Source: Collinsella aerofaciens (GTDB lineage Bacteria > Actinomycetota > Coriobacteriia > Coriobacteriales > Coriobacteriaceae). From it: a DNA stretch of 64,000 nt. Both the position numbers and the translations under genes were made by a program. Shown here in pieces: positions 26,945 to 36,503 of the stretch. The notes below the pieces were generated by a model. It did no database searches, had not been told where the DNA came from, and saw only the letters and a list, made by a program, of their open reading frames with translations. The stretch is from the NCBI RefSeq assembly GCF_015548375.1, contig NZ_JADMWW010000002.1, positions 1 through 64,000 on the forward strand, in the 5' to 3' direction. Every line of letters starts with the position of its first letter. Positions within the stretch are counted from its first letter, which is position 1.

Positions 26945-27469
26945 TTAGTTCTCCTTACCGACGAACATCTCGGAGACCGTCAGGCCACGGCGAGCCGCGA
27001 CGTCCTCAGGGCTGGAGAGCTCCTTGAGGCCCTCGACGGCAGCCTTGATGATGTTGAGGCCGTTGTCGGTACCGAGGGACTTGGACAGGACGTTCTTGAT
27101 GCCAGCAAGCTCGAAGAGGGGACGCACAGCGCCGCCGGCGATAACGCCGGTACCCTCGACAGCGGGCTTGATGATGATGCGGCCGGCACCAAAGTGACCG
27201 AGAACCTCGTGCGGAATGGTGCCCTGATCGGTCACCGGCACGTGGAACATGTTCTTCTTGGCATCGAGAGACGCCTTGGAGATGGCCATGGGCACCTCAG
27301 CGGACTTGCCCATGCCAACGCCGACGTTGCCCTTGCCGTCACCAACGACGACGAGAGCGACGAGGCTCATGCGACGACCACCCTTGACGGTCTTCGACAC
27401 GCGGTTGATGTAAACGACGCGCTCCTCGAACTCGGAGGCCTCGCGCTGCTGCTTCTGATTACGAGCCAT
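26945..27469 (-). CDS. rpsE: 30S ribosomal protein S5
   Basis: A 174-residue uS5. The N-terminal dsRBD-like part reads [20 protein letters not shown] and [19 protein letters not shown], and the C-terminal part [20 protein letters not shown]. It contributes to the mRNA entry site. The gene is followed by rpmD after 2 bp. Confidence 0.97.
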   Translation of the reverse strand: MARNQKQQREASEFEERVVYINRVSKTVKGGRRMSLVALVVVGDGKGNVGVGMGKSAEVPMAISKASLDAKKNMFHVPVTDQGTIPHEVLGHFGAGRIIIKPAVEGTGVIAGGAVRPLFELAGIKNVLSKSLGTDNGLNIIKAAVEGLKELSSPEDVAARRGLTVSEMFVGKEN

Positions 27470-27483
27470 GTGCTACATACCTC

Positions 27484-27852
27484 CTAGAACTCGAGACCGG
27501 CGGCACGAGCACCGTCGGCGAGGGCCTTGACGCGGCCATGGTAGATACGGCCACCGCGATCGAAGGCGACCTTGGTGATGCCGGCCTCGATGGCGCGCTT
27601 GCCAACGAGCTGACCGACCTTCTCCGCAGCCTCCTTGTTCGAGGTGTGGGTGCCCTTGAACTCGGCCTCGAGGGTCGAGGCAGAGACGAGCGTCAGGCTG
27701 GAGCCCTTGCTGTCGTCGATGATCTGGGCATAGATGTTGGCGTTAGTACGGGTCACGCGAAGACGCGGACGCTCGGAGGTACCCGAGACCTTGCCGCGAA
27801 CACGACGCTGACGACGCTTGAGGCCTTCCAGCTTCGCCTTATGCTTGTTCAT
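27484..27852 (-). CDS. rplR: 50S ribosomal protein L18
   Basis: A 122-residue uL18, a 5S rRNA binder. [28 protein letters not shown] and the C-terminal [20 protein letters not shown] block are diagnostic. An 8-bp-arm hairpin (CCAGCACC / GGTGCTGG, 27878-27899) lies in the 75-bp gap between rplF and this gene and may be an mRNA processing or attenuation site. Confidence 0.97.
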   Translation of the reverse strand: MNKHKAKLEGLKRRQRRVRGKVSGTSERPRLRVTRTNANIYAQIIDDSKGSSLTLVSASTLEAEFKGTHTSNKEAAEKVGQLVGKRAIEAGITKVAFDRGGRIYHGRVKALADGARAAGLEF

Positions 27853-27927
27853 ACGTAAACTCCTAAAAAGGTTGATCTTGCCAGCACCTGACGGGGTGCT
27901 GGTCTTATGCGAGTGAGTCGGTTACGA

Positions 27928-28464
27928 CTACTTGGCGGCCTTACCCAGCTTGCGGCGGATGTGCTCGCCAACGTAGTGGATACCCTTGCCCTTGTAAGGC
28001 TCGGGAGGACGATGGCCGCGGATCTCAGCGGCGATCTGACCGACCTGCTGCTTGTTGATACCCTTGACGTTCACGTGGGTGTTGTCGGGAACCTCGAAGG
28101 TGATGCCCTCGGGAGCCTCGACGATCACGGGGTGCGAGAAGCCCAGGGAGAACTCGAGGTTCTTGCCCTTCTGCTGCACGCGGTAACCGACGCCGGCGAG
28201 CTCGAGCTTCTTCTCGAAGCCCTCGGAAACGCCAACAACCATGTTGTGGATGAGGGCGCGGGTGAGGCCGTGGCGGGCACGGGTCTCACGCTCGTCGTCG
28301 GGACGGGAAACGGTGAGGACGTTGTCCTCGACGTTGATAGCGAGCTTCTCAAAGACATCGAGCTCGAGCTGGCCCTTGGGGCCCTTGACGACAACGTTGT
28401 TGCCGTTGACTGCCACTTCGACTCCGGCGGGAATCTGGACAGGCTTATTACCGATACGAGACAC
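27928..28464 (-). CDS. rplF: 50S ribosomal protein L6
   Basis: A 178-residue uL6 with two repeated domains. [17 protein letters not shown] starts the first; the second ends with the [12 protein letters not shown]-like segment [18 protein letters not shown]. It lies 33 bp after rpsH. Confidence 0.98.
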   Translation of the reverse strand: MSRIGNKPVQIPAGVEVAVNGNNVVVKGPKGQLELDVFEKLAINVEDNVLTVSRPDDERETRARHGLTRALIHNMVVGVSEGFEKKLELAGVGYRVQQKGKNLEFSLGFSHPVIVEAPEGITFEVPDNTHVNVKGINKQQVGQIAAEIRGHRPPEPYKGKGIHYVGEHIRRKLGKAAK

Positions 28465-28497
28465 GGTGATCTCCTTTCCTTCTACCTACCGAGCGAA

Positions 28498-28896
28498 TTA
28501 CCAGACGTAAGCGATGATCTCGCCGCCGACGTTGTGCTTGCGAGCATCGCGGTCGGTCATGACGCCATGGCTGGTGGAAATAATGGCGGTACCAAGGCCA
28601 CCGCGGACGCGGGGCATGTCGGCAACGCCGGTGTACTTACGCAGGCCCGGCTTGGAAATGCGGCGGATGCCGTTGATGACCTTAGCCTTCTTGGGACCAT
28701 ACTTAAGCGTGATGTGCAGAGTCTTCTGGGGAACGGTGTCCTCGACATCGTAGCCCTCGATGTAGCCCTCCTCGTGCAGAACACGAGCGATCTCGACGAG
28801 CTTCTTGCTGCTCGGCATGGAGACCGTGGCCTTGTTCACAGAGTTAGCGTTACGGATGCGCGTAAGCATATCTGCGATCGGGTCTGTAAGGTTCAT
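28498..28896 (-). CDS. rpsH: 30S ribosomal protein S8
   Basis: A 132-residue uS8. [14 protein letters not shown] at the N-terminus and [19 protein letters not shown] at the C-terminus are diagnostic. S8 is the usual translational repressor of the spc operon, acting at the rplE region. The gap to rpsZ is 119 bp, long for this operon. Confidence 0.98.
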   Translation of the reverse strand: MNLTDPIADMLTRIRNANSVNKATVSMPSSKKLVEIARVLHEEGYIEGYDVEDTVPQKTLHITLKYGPKKAKVINGIRRISKPGLRKYTGVADMPRVRGGLGTAIISTSHGVMTDRDARKHNVGGEIIAYVW

Positions 28897-29015
28897 ACAG
28901 ATTCTCCTTCGTTCTTGATGAACACGTGCTCTTGGTTCTTCACCGCCCTTAACGGCAAAGCCTTTTTAGCGCGTTTTCCCTGTTCCAAACGGATGCTTGA
29001 AACGCTGGTAGTGAC

Positions 29016-29201
29016 TTACCAGCTGGCCTTCTTAACGCCGGGAAGCTCGCCCTTGAGTGCAAGCTCACGGAAGCAGACACGGCACAGGCCGAACTTGCGG
29101 TACACAGAGTGCGGACGGCCGCAGCGCTGGCAGCGCGTGTACTCACGAGTAGAGAACTTCTGCTTGCGATTGCACTTGACGATCATCGATGTCTTAGCCA
29201 C
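29016..29201 (-). CDS. rpsZ: 30S ribosomal protein S14, zinc-binding type Z
   Basis: A 61-residue uS14 of the short zinc type. Ligands are C-x2-C in CQRCGRPH and C-x2-C in CRVCFREL. It starts [16 protein letters not shown]. This is the chromosomal main-operon form in Gram-positives; a zinc-free rpsN paralogue may exist elsewhere. Confidence 0.98.
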   Translation of the reverse strand: MAKTSMIVKCNRKQKFSTREYTRCQRCGRPHSVYRKFGLCRVCFRELALKGELPGVKKASW

Positions 29202-29235
29202 TTATATCCTCCTCACATAGAGTATTGTTCGCCCC

Positions 29236-29265
29236 AAGCGCCGCTCCCTTGTGGGAACGGCGCTT
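29236..29265 (-). other. Intercistronic hairpin between rplE and rpsZ
   Basis: AAGCGCCG...CGGCGCTT arms extended by CTCCC/GGGA around a short loop. There is no U tract, so it is more likely an RNA-stability, processing or S8-recognition structure than a full terminator. Confidence 0.45.
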
Positions 29266-29280
29266 ATAGGGCAGGTGAAC

Positions 29281-29838
29281 CTATTTCTTGAACGGGAAAC
29301 CGAAGGCGTCCAGAAGGGCCTTGGCCTCCTCATCGGTGTTGGCGGTGGTCACGAAAGTGATGTCCATACCACGCTGGTGATCGACGGAGTCGAAGTCGAT
29401 CTCGGGGAAGATGAGCTGCTCGGTGACGCCCATGGAGAAGTTACCACGGCCGTCGAAGCTCTTGGCGGAGATGCCGCGGAAGTCGCGGATACGGGGGATC
29501 GCGACGGAGGTCAGACGATCGAAGAACTCCCACATACGGTCGCCACGCAGGGTAACCTTGCAGCCGATCGGCATACCAGCGCGCAGGCGGAAGGTAGCGA
29601 TGGACTTGCGGGCACGGGTGATCATCGGCTGCTGGCCGGTGATGGCGCGCAGGTCGCGCACGGCACCGTCGATGGCCTTGGAATCGGTAGCGGCCTCGCC
29701 GACACCCATGTTCACGACGATCTTCTCAAACTTGGGGATCATCATGACGTTCTCGTACTGGAACTTGTCCTGAAGCTGCTGCTTGACCTCGTTGTTGTAC
29801 TTGGTCTTCAGACGCGGCACATACTTCTCTTCTGCCAT
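29281..29838 (-). CDS. rplE: 50S ribosomal protein L5
   Basis: A 185-residue uL5, a 5S rRNA binder. [37 protein letters not shown] and [19 protein letters not shown] are diagnostic. It is the first gene of the ribosomal run in this window. No rplX or rplN precedes it; instead there is a 311-bp gene-free stretch with a candidate promoter, and then the xdhC gene. Confidence 0.98.
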   Translation of the reverse strand: MAEEKYVPRLKTKYNNEVKQQLQDKFQYENVMMIPKFEKIVVNMGVGEAATDSKAIDGAVRDLRAITGQQPMITRARKSIATFRLRAGMPIGCKVTLRGDRMWEFFDRLTSVAIPRIRDFRGISAKSFDGRGNFSMGVTEQLIFPEIDFDSVDHQRGMDITFVTTANTDEEAKALLDAFGFPFKK

Positions 29839-29975
29839 TGTTCACTCCTTCTTGGGGTTTTAAGCACGGGGCGTGGCCACGATGGGTTGTCCTCGTGCCT
29901 CCTGGCTGCATCCGCGCCGCTCATGGCATTTCGCGGTTTGGACTCGACGCAGCAGGAGCCGACAAAACAATCGGT

Positions 29976-30004
29976 ACTATACGCGCATCGGGAGCGTATT
30001 TCCA
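29976..30004 (-). promoter_or_regulatory. Candidate promoter of the rplE-led operon
   Basis: On the minus strand: TGGAAA, a 17-bp spacer, TATAGT, about 140 bp before rplE. Four and five positions match the sigma-A consensus. It would explain how the distal spc genes are transcribed without the usual upstream S10/spc genes. Confidence 0.5.
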
Positions 30005-30066
30005 GAAAAACCTCTTCTGCCTGCACAACTCCACAACTCCCCCGCACAAATGGGTCCCAAAAAGCA

Positions 30067-30131
30067 GTTACGGTGAAATAGGGACTGTTTGGCGGCCTAA
30101 CAGGCTTAAACAGTCCGTATTTCACCGCAAC
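30067..30131. repeat. Long hairpin repeat, copy 1 (GGTGAAATA...GACTGTTT type)
   Basis: Arms of about 24 bases (GGTGAAATAGGGACTGTTT and its near-complement) around a 17-base centre. The same arm sequence recurs at 32847-32923. It lies downstream of xdhC and may act as its terminator. Confidence 0.7.
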
Positions 30132-30149
30132 TTATTGGTGGGGATGCGA

Positions 30150-31193
30150 TTAGCGCTTGCGGGGGACGAGTTTGGTGCGGCGCAGGTGGATCATCTCGGC
30201 GGCGATGGAGATGGCGATCTCCTCGGGGTCCTCGGCCTCGATGGCAACGCCGATCGGAAGGTGCAGCTCGTCGATCTGGTCCTGCGTAAAACCTTCCTGC
30301 TCCAGGCGGGCACGCACAAAGGCCGTCTTGCGGCGCGAACCCAGACAGCCCAGGTAGGCAGGCTTGGCACGCATGGCCTGAATCACCACGTCGATATCGG
30401 ACTTGTGACCCGCCGTGGCGACGACCACCAAGTCGCGCGGACCGATGGGACACAGCTCGCTCAGGTTCTTGTAATCGACCAGGCGACGATCGTAGACACC
30501 GGGCACCCATTCGGGCGTCAACGTGCCGGGGCGGTCATCGCAGGCCACGACGGCAAAGCCCGCCGCCGTGAGCACGCGCGCCGTCGCGGCGCCCACGTGT
30601 CCGCAGCCAAAGATGTAGGTCAGGCCCTCGGGGCAGAGCGTCTCGATGTGCGCCGCGGGAATCTCAGAGGCAGCGTTGGTGTAGGTGACGTTACTCCCCT
30701 CCTCCACCAGTGAAAGCCCGGGGCAGCCCGCAATGGTATGGCGCGATGCCTCGCCATGGTACTCGGCCACATCGCCCTCGAGCGCGCTCGCGATAAACGG
30801 CTCAAAGTCGATGACGAAGTCGCCGATGCGCCGATAGACCAAGACGTCGGCAATTTCCTGGAACAACGGTGCCTGGGTCGCATCCAGATGCAGATAGCAC
30901 AGGCAAATGGCTCCGCCGCAGATCATGCCGGTATCGGAGTTCTCGCCGCCCATGGTGTAGCGGACCAGACGCGACTGTCCCGCGCTCAGGAGTTCGCGCG
31001 CCTCATCCAGCGCAAAGAGCTCAATCTTGCCGCCGCCGATAGTGCCCGCCTGGCTGCCGTCGGCAAAGACGGCCATCCATGCGCCCACACCGCGCGGTGA
31101 CGACCCCGCCGTGCCGGCCACGACCACGAGCTCGCACGTCTCGCCAGCACGCAGGGCGGCAAGCGCCGCATTCACAACATCGAGCTTTTCCAT
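30150..31193 (-). CDS. xdhC: XdhC family molybdenum cofactor maturation protein
   Basis: A 347-residue XdhC/CoxI protein that delivers sulfurated or selenated cofactor to molybdenum hydroxylases. The N-terminal half has GSSPRGVGAWM and GTIGGGKIE; the C-terminal Rossmann half has IFGCGHVGAATARVL and YLGCLGSRRK, then HLPIGVAIEAEDPEEIAISI. It is 9 bp downstream of yqeB on the same strand. Its client is probably the selenium-dependent xanthine dehydrogenase at 59608. Confidence 0.93.
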   Translation of the reverse strand: MEKLDVVNAALAALRAGETCELVVVAGTAGSSPRGVGAWMAVFADGSQAGTIGGGKIELFALDEARELLSAGQSRLVRYTMGGENSDTGMICGGAICLCYLHLDATQAPLFQEIADVLVYRRIGDFVIDFEPFIASALEGDVAEYHGEASRHTIAGCPGLSLVEEGSNVTYTNAASEIPAAHIETLCPEGLTYIFGCGHVGAATARVLTAAGFAVVACDDRPGTLTPEWVPGVYDRRLVDYKNLSELCPIGPRDLVVVATAGHKSDIDVVIQAMRAKPAYLGCLGSRRKTAFVRARLEQEGFTQDQIDELHLPIGVAIEAEDPEEIAISIAAEMIHLRRTKLVPRKR

Positions 31194-31202
31194 TGCCGCC
31201 TT

Positions 31203-31997
31203 CTATCCTCTAAAGATATCGGTGAGCATAGCGAGTGCCTCGAGCACGCCGCCGCCGACCGACGTCGCCTTGTCCGAAATGTAGTTGATATAGCTGGCAT
31301 CGCCGCGCGGATCGACATCGGCGCATTTAAAGCCCTCAGTCACCTGCACGCCGTTCGCCAAAAGCCCGCGCAGGCAGCCATCGATCTGTGTGCACATGGG
31401 CGTAGCGTCCGCGTAGCCAATCACGTCTCCGGCGCTCACGATGTCGCCGATTGCGCGGTCGGACCGAAACACGCCGGCGGCGGGGCTGTGGATAACGCGC
31501 TCCTTGCCATAGCCGGCGATCACGCCCGGCACGCCCGTGTTGGGCTGGGGCGAGCCCTGGGTAATGACACGGCCCAAAAAATGCCCGCGCATGGTCTCGA
31601 CCACGGCGTCGCAATCGACCGGCGCGGTAAAGCCCGGCCCCACGGCGATGACGGTAGGCGCCATGTCGCGCGTGGTGCCCAGGTTGCGCTTGGCCAGAAT
31701 CGCGTCGACCACAGCCGCGGGTTTAAGCTCATCGAGCATCTTGGCCTGAGGGTCCACCACGACGGCAACATCCCCCGCTTGGGTAATCTCGAGCGCCTCT
31801 GCCGGCGTCTGCGCCAAGCGAGCGCGAATGCCCTCGACCTCGACCTCGCCCAGGCGAATAGCCTCGCAAAAACTGATTGTGCGGCGGATGCACGTGGGAA
31901 CCGCGATATCGGCCATGACGACCGACACGCCGGCGCGCACCAAGCGAGCGGCGACACCCGTGGCGATATCGCCGGCGCCGCGAACATAAACGAGCAT
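31203..31997 (-). CDS. yqeB: Selenium-dependent molybdenum hydroxylase maturation protein YqeB
   Basis: A 264-residue protein with the EF2563/YqeB pattern: VRGAGDIATGVAARLVRAG at the start (Rossmann-like), VDPQAKMLDELKPAAVVDAI, then VIAVGPGFTAPVDCDAVVET. YqeB is a marker of the labile-selenium hydroxylase system, with a biochemical role not settled. GGAGGTG precedes the ATG. The gene is divergent from yqeC over 102 bp that contain an AT-rich promoter-like stretch. Confidence 0.9.
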   Translation of the reverse strand: MLVYVRGAGDIATGVAARLVRAGVSVVMADIAVPTCIRRTISFCEAIRLGEVEVEGIRARLAQTPAEALEITQAGDVAVVVDPQAKMLDELKPAAVVDAILAKRNLGTTRDMAPTVIAVGPGFTAPVDCDAVVETMRGHFLGRVITQGSPQPNTGVPGVIAGYGKERVIHSPAAGVFRSDRAIGDIVSAGDVIGYADATPMCTQIDGCLRGLLANGVQVTEGFKCADVDPRGDASYINYISDKATSVGGGVLEALAMLTDIFRG

Positions 31998-32099
31998 TCC
32001 CGGGGCACCTCCCTGTGCTACGGTTTGAGCAGAGCAAAAGCGGTTCGACCGCTACTCTGATGATTATTTATTATCACAGTATTATACGGCGGTGAACAG

Positions 32100-32834
32100 A
32101 TGGAAACGGTTAGCGGCAATCTTGCCTCGGCGCTCAGGATCGAGCCGGGCATTACCGCGATTATCGGCAGCGGCGGCAAGTCGACGTTGCTCAAAACGCT
32201 GGGTCTTGAGCTCATGCGCGCTGGCGGCCGCGTGCTCCTCTGCACCACCACGCATATGCTTCCCGTTGCCGGCGTGCCATGGGACGGGTCGAATCGTCGC
32301 CTGGACGCCGCGCCTTGGAAGCCGGGCGCCTCGCATGTCCCCGGTTGCACCTGCGAGGCATGCGCGGGCATGAGCCGCGGAAGTATCTGCCAGGTGGGTG
32401 TTTTGGACCCGGAGACAGGCAAGCTCTCCGCCCCCGCCGAGCCACTCGGCGGGCTGGCACAGCGCTTTGACTATGTGTTGGCCGAGGCAGACGGTAGCAA
32501 GCGACTCCCGCTCAAGGCGCATGCCCCGTGGGAGCCGGTCGTTCCCGCCGGCACGGCAAACGTTGTCTGGGTCGTCGGCGCCTCGGGACTCAGCAAGCCC
32601 ATCAACGAAGCCGTCCACCGCCCCGAGCTCTTTTGCGAGCGTTGCGGCTGCGAGCTCACCGACATCGCCACGCCCGAGCGCGTCGCCCAGGTGCTCAATG
32701 CCGAGATGCAGGCACTGAAACTCAGCACCGCACGCGTCATGCTCAACCAAGTCGACACGCTCAGCGACCCCACGATGGCCGACCGCTTCGAGGCAGCTCT
32801 CGACCGCCCCGTCGTCGCCAGCAGCCTCAAGTAG
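32100..32834 (+). CDS. yqeC: Selenium cofactor biosynthesis protein YqeC
   Basis: A 244-residue putative NTPase of the YqeC family. A P-loop-like GSGGKST lies at residues 23-29, followed by TTTHMLPV and VLAEADGSKRLPLKAHA, the family's Asp-Gly-Ser-Lys motif. A Cys-rich insert (CTCEAC, CERCGC) is present. With YqeB it marks selenium-dependent molybdenum hydroxylases. It reads divergently from yqeB and converges on the dihydropyrimidinase gene, with a bidirectional hairpin between them. Confidence 0.9.
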   Translation: METVSGNLASALRIEPGITAIIGSGGKSTLLKTLGLELMRAGGRVLLCTTTHMLPVAGVPWDGSNRRLDAAPWKPGASHVPGCTCEACAGMSRGSICQVGVLDPETGKLSAPAEPLGGLAQRFDYVLAEADGSKRLPLKAHAPWEPVVPAGTANVVWVVGASGLSKPINEAVHRPELFCERCGCELTDIATPERVAQVLNAEMQALKLSTARVMLNQVDTLSDPTMADRFEAALDRPVVASSLK

Positions 32835-32846
32835 CCGGCCCCATCT

Positions 32847-32923
32847 CCTCAGTTGCGGTGAAATACGGACTGTTTGGCCGCCCGACGGCCGCAAACAGTC
32901 CGTATTTCACCGCAACTGAGGAG
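32847..32923. repeat. Long hairpin repeat, copy 2, between convergent genes
   Basis: A 77-nt near-perfect hairpin. Each arm contains GCGGTGAAATACGGACTGTT or its complement. It lies 13 bp after the yqeC stop and 20 bp before the end of the oppositely oriented dihydropyrimidinase gene, so it can terminate both. It is related to the copy at 30067. Confidence 0.75.
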
Positions 32924-32943
32924 GGGACACGGCATCTTTGCTG

Positions 32944-34311
32944 CTAGCGGGGCACGTAGCGACCGGGCTGGGCTCCGGTGGGCTCGCCATCGCGCGCCAC
33001 CAGCACGCCGTTCACAAACACGACCTTGGCGCGGCCATGTGCCTCAAAGCCTTCGAGCGGCGTGTAGTCCACAGCCTGATGCTGTGTCGCGGCGCGAATG
33101 GTCCAGCGCGCCTGGGGATCCCACACGCACACGTCGGCATCGGCACCCTCGGCAAGACAGCCCTTGCGTGGATACATGCCAAAAACGCGCGCCGGGTTCT
33201 CGCTCATCAAGCGGCAGAGGTCCTCGGGGCCCAGCTGGCCCTCAAAGCTCGTGGCAATCGCGACGGGACGATGCTCCACGCCGGGCCCGCCGTTGGGAAT
33301 CGCGCGGAAATCGTCGCGCCCGCGGTCCTTTTGCCCGTGCAGGTTAAAGCTGCAGTGGTCGGTGGCGATAGTATCGATCTCGCCGGCCACAAGCGCCTCG
33401 CGCAGCGCGGCACGGTCACCGGCATGGCGCAGCGGCGGGCTCATCACATACTTGGCGCCCGCAAAGCCGTCCTCGCCCTGCTCCAGATAACAGGTGTCGT
33501 CGAGCATCAGATACTGGGGGCAGGTCTCGACATAGATATTCTTCTGCCCGCGCGCTTTGGCAGCACGGATGGCCTCGAGCCCCAGCTTGGTCGAAAGGTG
33601 CACCACGTTGACCGGTGCGTCGCCGGCCAGGTGCGCCAGATATAGCAGACGGCTCACTGCCTCGGCCTCGCACACGTCCGGACGGCTGAGCGCGTGGCCC
33701 TCGGGCCCGTGGATACCCTGCTCGTACACGCGCTTCTGCAGTTCATTCACCAACGTGCCGTTCTCGCAATGCACGCACAGGATACCGCCCAGGCGCTTGA
33801 GCTCCTCCAACACCTCGAGCGTCTCGGCATCGTCCAAGCGCAGGTGGTCATAGGCAAAGTAGGTCTTAAACGACGACACGCCCGCCTCGCGCATGGCCGA
33901 AAGATCGGCGCGGTTGCGCTCATTCCACTCGGCGAGTGCCATATGAAAGGCGTAGTTGGCCGTGCAGGTGCCGTCAGCGCGGCGATGCCACTCGGCCAAG
34001 GCATCGGGCATGGTCACGCCGCGATCGGCCGTCGCGTAGTCGACGATGGTCGTGGTACCGCCGCAGGCAGCCGCGCGCGTGCCGGTCTCAAAGCTATCGG
34101 CCGTCCAATCCATGCCAGTCCAGCACTGCATGTGCGTGTGGCCGTCGATAAAGCCGGGAAACACCCAGCAGCCCGCGGCATCCTCGACGGTATCGTCGGC
34201 GCCCGGCTCGATTGCCGCGGCAATCCGCACAATCTTGTCGCCCTCCATGGCAAGATCGGCGCGGCGAAGCCCCTGGGGCGTCACGAGCGCGCCGTTTTTG
34301 ATGATGATCAT
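32944..34311 (-). CDS. Dihydropyrimidinase / D-hydantoinase family amidohydrolase
   Basis: A 455-residue cyclic amidohydrolase that opens hydantoin or dihydropyrimidine rings. The metal site is complete: DGHTHM near residue 57, the carboxylated Lys in SSFKTYFAYD, His in CVHCENG and VVHLSTK, and the Asp in ATDHCSF. It ends with the usual small beta domain. In Se-hydroxylase clusters the homologue is called hydA or ygeZ. It lies 8 bp after the MobA-like gene and shares its operon. Confidence 0.9.
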   Translation of the reverse strand: MIIIKNGALVTPQGLRRADLAMEGDKIVRIAAAIEPGADDTVEDAAGCWVFPGFIDGHTHMQCWTGMDWTADSFETGTRAAACGGTTTIVDYATADRGVTMPDALAEWHRRADGTCTANYAFHMALAEWNERNRADLSAMREAGVSSFKTYFAYDHLRLDDAETLEVLEELKRLGGILCVHCENGTLVNELQKRVYEQGIHGPEGHALSRPDVCEAEAVSRLLYLAHLAGDAPVNVVHLSTKLGLEAIRAAKARGQKNIYVETCPQYLMLDDTCYLEQGEDGFAGAKYVMSPPLRHAGDRAALREALVAGEIDTIATDHCSFNLHGQKDRGRDDFRAIPNGGPGVEHRPVAIATSFEGQLGPEDLCRLMSENPARVFGMYPRKGCLAEGADADVCVWDPQARWTIRAATQHQAVDYTPLEGFEAHGRAKVVFVNGVLVARDGEPTGAQPGRYVPR

Positions 34312-34319
34312 GTTGCTCC

Positions 34320-34934
34320 TTATTGATTAATACAGTTGGCCACGCGATCAAAATACGAGCAGGCCGCGATATGCTCCGTTATGCGTCGCTGTCCCTCTGC
34401 GGTATCGACATCCCACAGCTCGTAGGCACGCGCCTCGACCAGCACCACGTCGGTACGGTCCTTGAGAATCGAGCCCCCGCCGTCCTTGCCCTCAAGACGC
34501 ATGAGTGCATCGAATAGTTCCGCCGGAAAGAGCACCGGGCTCGAAGGCTCACCGTTGCACGCCAAGCGCACCGGATGTTTGCGGCCACGCTCGTCAAACG
34601 CGCGAACCATGGCCTCAAAAGAGTCCGTGCTCACAAGCGGCTGGTCGCCCGGCAAAAAGAGGCAACCTTTCCAGTTGCGTTCGACTCCCCACGAAAGGCC
34701 CGCACGGACGCTTTCGCTGCGCAGCTCGCCATCGTGCAGAACGCACGGGCAATGCTTGTCCTCGCAAATCTGAGCGACCTCGGGCCAACGCGTCGAAACC
34801 ACGACGTCAAAGCCCCGGGGAACCGAATCGATGGCCCGGGCAATCAGCGGCTCGCCATAGATATCGGCAAGCATCTTGTTAGAGCCAAACCGCTTGCCCT
34901 CGCCCGAAGCCATAATGACGCATCCAAGTCTCAT
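34320..34934 (-). CDS. MobA-like NTP transferase (molybdenum cofactor cytidylyltransferase type)
   Basis: A 204-residue nucleotidyltransferase with a GT-A-like fold. MASGEGKRFGSNKMLADI is the nucleotide-binding N-terminal loop and LPGDQPLVS the metal Asp motif. In this setting it resembles MocA/YgfJ, which links CMP to molybdopterin for hydroxylases. The ATG at 34934 has GGGAGG about 7 bases upstream; a longer frame to 35033 has no such signal. It is followed closely by the dihydropyrimidinase gene. Confidence 0.85.
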   Translation of the reverse strand: MRLGCVIMASGEGKRFGSNKMLADIYGEPLIARAIDSVPRGFDVVVSTRWPEVAQICEDKHCPCVLHDGELRSESVRAGLSWGVERNWKGCLFLPGDQPLVSTDSFEAMVRAFDERGRKHPVRLACNGEPSSPVLFPAELFDALMRLEGKDGGGSILKDRTDVVLVEARAYELWDVDTAEGQRRITEHIAACSYFDRVANCINQ

Positions 34935-35083
34935 GGTGATACCTCCCCCGAAACCATCGTACCCATAACTCGCGCCGCGGGCATCCACATCGAAAGCGCT
35001 TATCCCGCACGCCCGCGATGCAAAAAAGGGCACCCCGCCGGTTGGCAGAGCGCCCCCTTTACATGGCTTACCTCAACCCGGCT

Positions 35084-36286
35084 TTAGGCCTGGAGCCAAC
35101 GGGCGGTGTTGCGCTCGTCGAGGGCCTTGAGGGTAGCGGCGGGATCGGCAACCTTCTGCAGGAACATCATGGCTGCGATGGCGTACGGCTTGTAGCTGGC
35201 CTCCTTGTACATGCCCACGCGGTGCATGTCGAAGACGTCGGCGTTGACCTCGCCGTGCTCGCAGGAGACACCGGAGATGTCGGCGGGCAGCGGGTGCATA
35301 AAGATGGTGTCCTGGCCGTTGGCAGTCTTCTCCATGAGCTCAGTCGTGGAGCACCAGTCCTGATGGGTGGCGTTCTGGGCGAGCAGCTCCTTCTCGAGCG
35401 CAGCGATGCCGGCGTCGTCGCCCTCGGCGTACAGGTTGGTGCGCTTCTCCATGGCGGCAAACGGAGCCCAACTCTTGGGGATCACGATGTCGGCGCCCTC
35501 GAAGGCCTCGGCCATGGTGTTGACCTGCTTAAAGGTGGTGCCGGACTCGGCGGCATAGCCCTTGGCGCGCTCGACGACCTCGGGCATGAGGTCGTAGCCC
35601 TCGGGGTGAGCCAGGGTGACGTCCATGCCAAAGCGGGGCAGCAGGCTGATCAGCGACTGCGGGCAGGACAGCGGCTTGCCGTAAGAGGGCGAATAGGCCC
35701 AGGTGACGGCAACCTTCTTGCCCTTGAGGTTCTCGAGGCCGCCAAACTCGTTGATAAGGTAGAGCATGTCGGCAGAGGACTGCGTGGGATGATCGGAGTC
35801 GGACTGCAGGGAGATGAGCGTGGGACGGTGATCCAGAACGCCATCCTCGTAAGCCTGCTGGACAGACTCGGAGACCTCAGCCATGTAGGCGTCGCCCTTG
35901 CCGATGTACATGTCATCGCGGATGCCGATGACGTCGGCCATGAAGGAGATCATGGTAGCGGTCTCGCGGACGGTCTCGCCGTGAGCGATCTGGGACTTCT
36001 TCTCGTCCAGGTCCTGCAGCTCAAGGCCGAGCAGGTTGGCGGCCTTAGAGAAGGAGAAGCGCGTACGGGTGGAGTTGTCGCGGAACAGCGAGACGGCCAG
36101 GCCCGAATCGAAGATCTTGGACGAAACGTTGTTCTCGCGCAGCTCGCGCAGAGCGTCGGCGACGATGTAGAGCGCCTTGAGCTCATCGGTGGTCTTATCC
36201 CAGGTGTGCAGGAAGTCGCTGCCGTACATACCCTTAAAGTCGAGGCCGTTCAGCTGCTCGACGAGCTCGGTAAACTTGGCGTCCAT
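35084..36286 (-). CDS. ygeW: Knotted carbamoyltransferase YgeW
   Basis: A 400-residue aspartate/ornithine carbamoyltransferase superfamily member of the YgeW type. The carbamoyl-phosphate site is FRDNSTRTRFSF, followed by QSDSDHPTQSSADML and MHPLPADISGVSCEHGEV. YgeW's acceptor is unknown; it occurs with selenium-dependent purine catabolism. The ATG at 36286 has AAGGA 7 bases upstream; the frame runs open to 36472 without a better start. A weak stem with AAAGGG/CCCTTT and a T run (35022-35060) follows on the minus strand. Confidence 0.92.
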   Translation of the reverse strand: MDAKFTELVEQLNGLDFKGMYGSDFLHTWDKTTDELKALYIVADALRELRENNVSSKIFDSGLAVSLFRDNSTRTRFSFSKAANLLGLELQDLDEKKSQIAHGETVRETATMISFMADVIGIRDDMYIGKGDAYMAEVSESVQQAYEDGVLDHRPTLISLQSDSDHPTQSSADMLYLINEFGGLENLKGKKVAVTWAYSPSYGKPLSCPQSLISLLPRFGMDVTLAHPEGYDLMPEVVERAKGYAAESGTTFKQVNTMAEAFEGADIVIPKSWAPFAAMEKRTNLYAEGDDAGIAALEKELLAQNATHQDWCSTTELMEKTANGQDTIFMHPLPADISGVSCEHGEVNADVFDMHRVGMYKEASYKPYAIAAMMFLQKVADPAATLKALDERNTARWLQA

Positions 36287-36466
36287 GGAAATGTCCTTTC
36301 TAAAGATGAAACGATCGCAATGAGTAGATGTGCTCCGGCATGCGCGTGTGGCTAGAACATGCAGAGCACCATGACGAGGACCCGCTACCGTTGAGGAAGC
36401 ATGGGAGATAACGACCGCGGGCCCCAAGTCAACAGGGGGTGCCGGGGGCATAAACTGTCCCTGGCT

Positions 36467-36503
36467 CAACAAGATCGAGGAATGGGACTAGTCGATCTTG
36501 TTG
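36467..36503 (-). terminator. Inverted repeat spanning the ygeY stop
   Basis: Perfect 12-bp arms CAACAAGATCGA / TCGATCTTGTTG around the TAG of ygeY. Without a U run it may act as a processing site between ygeY and ygeW, which are about 200 bp apart. The rest of that gap shows nothing else I can name. Confidence 0.45.
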
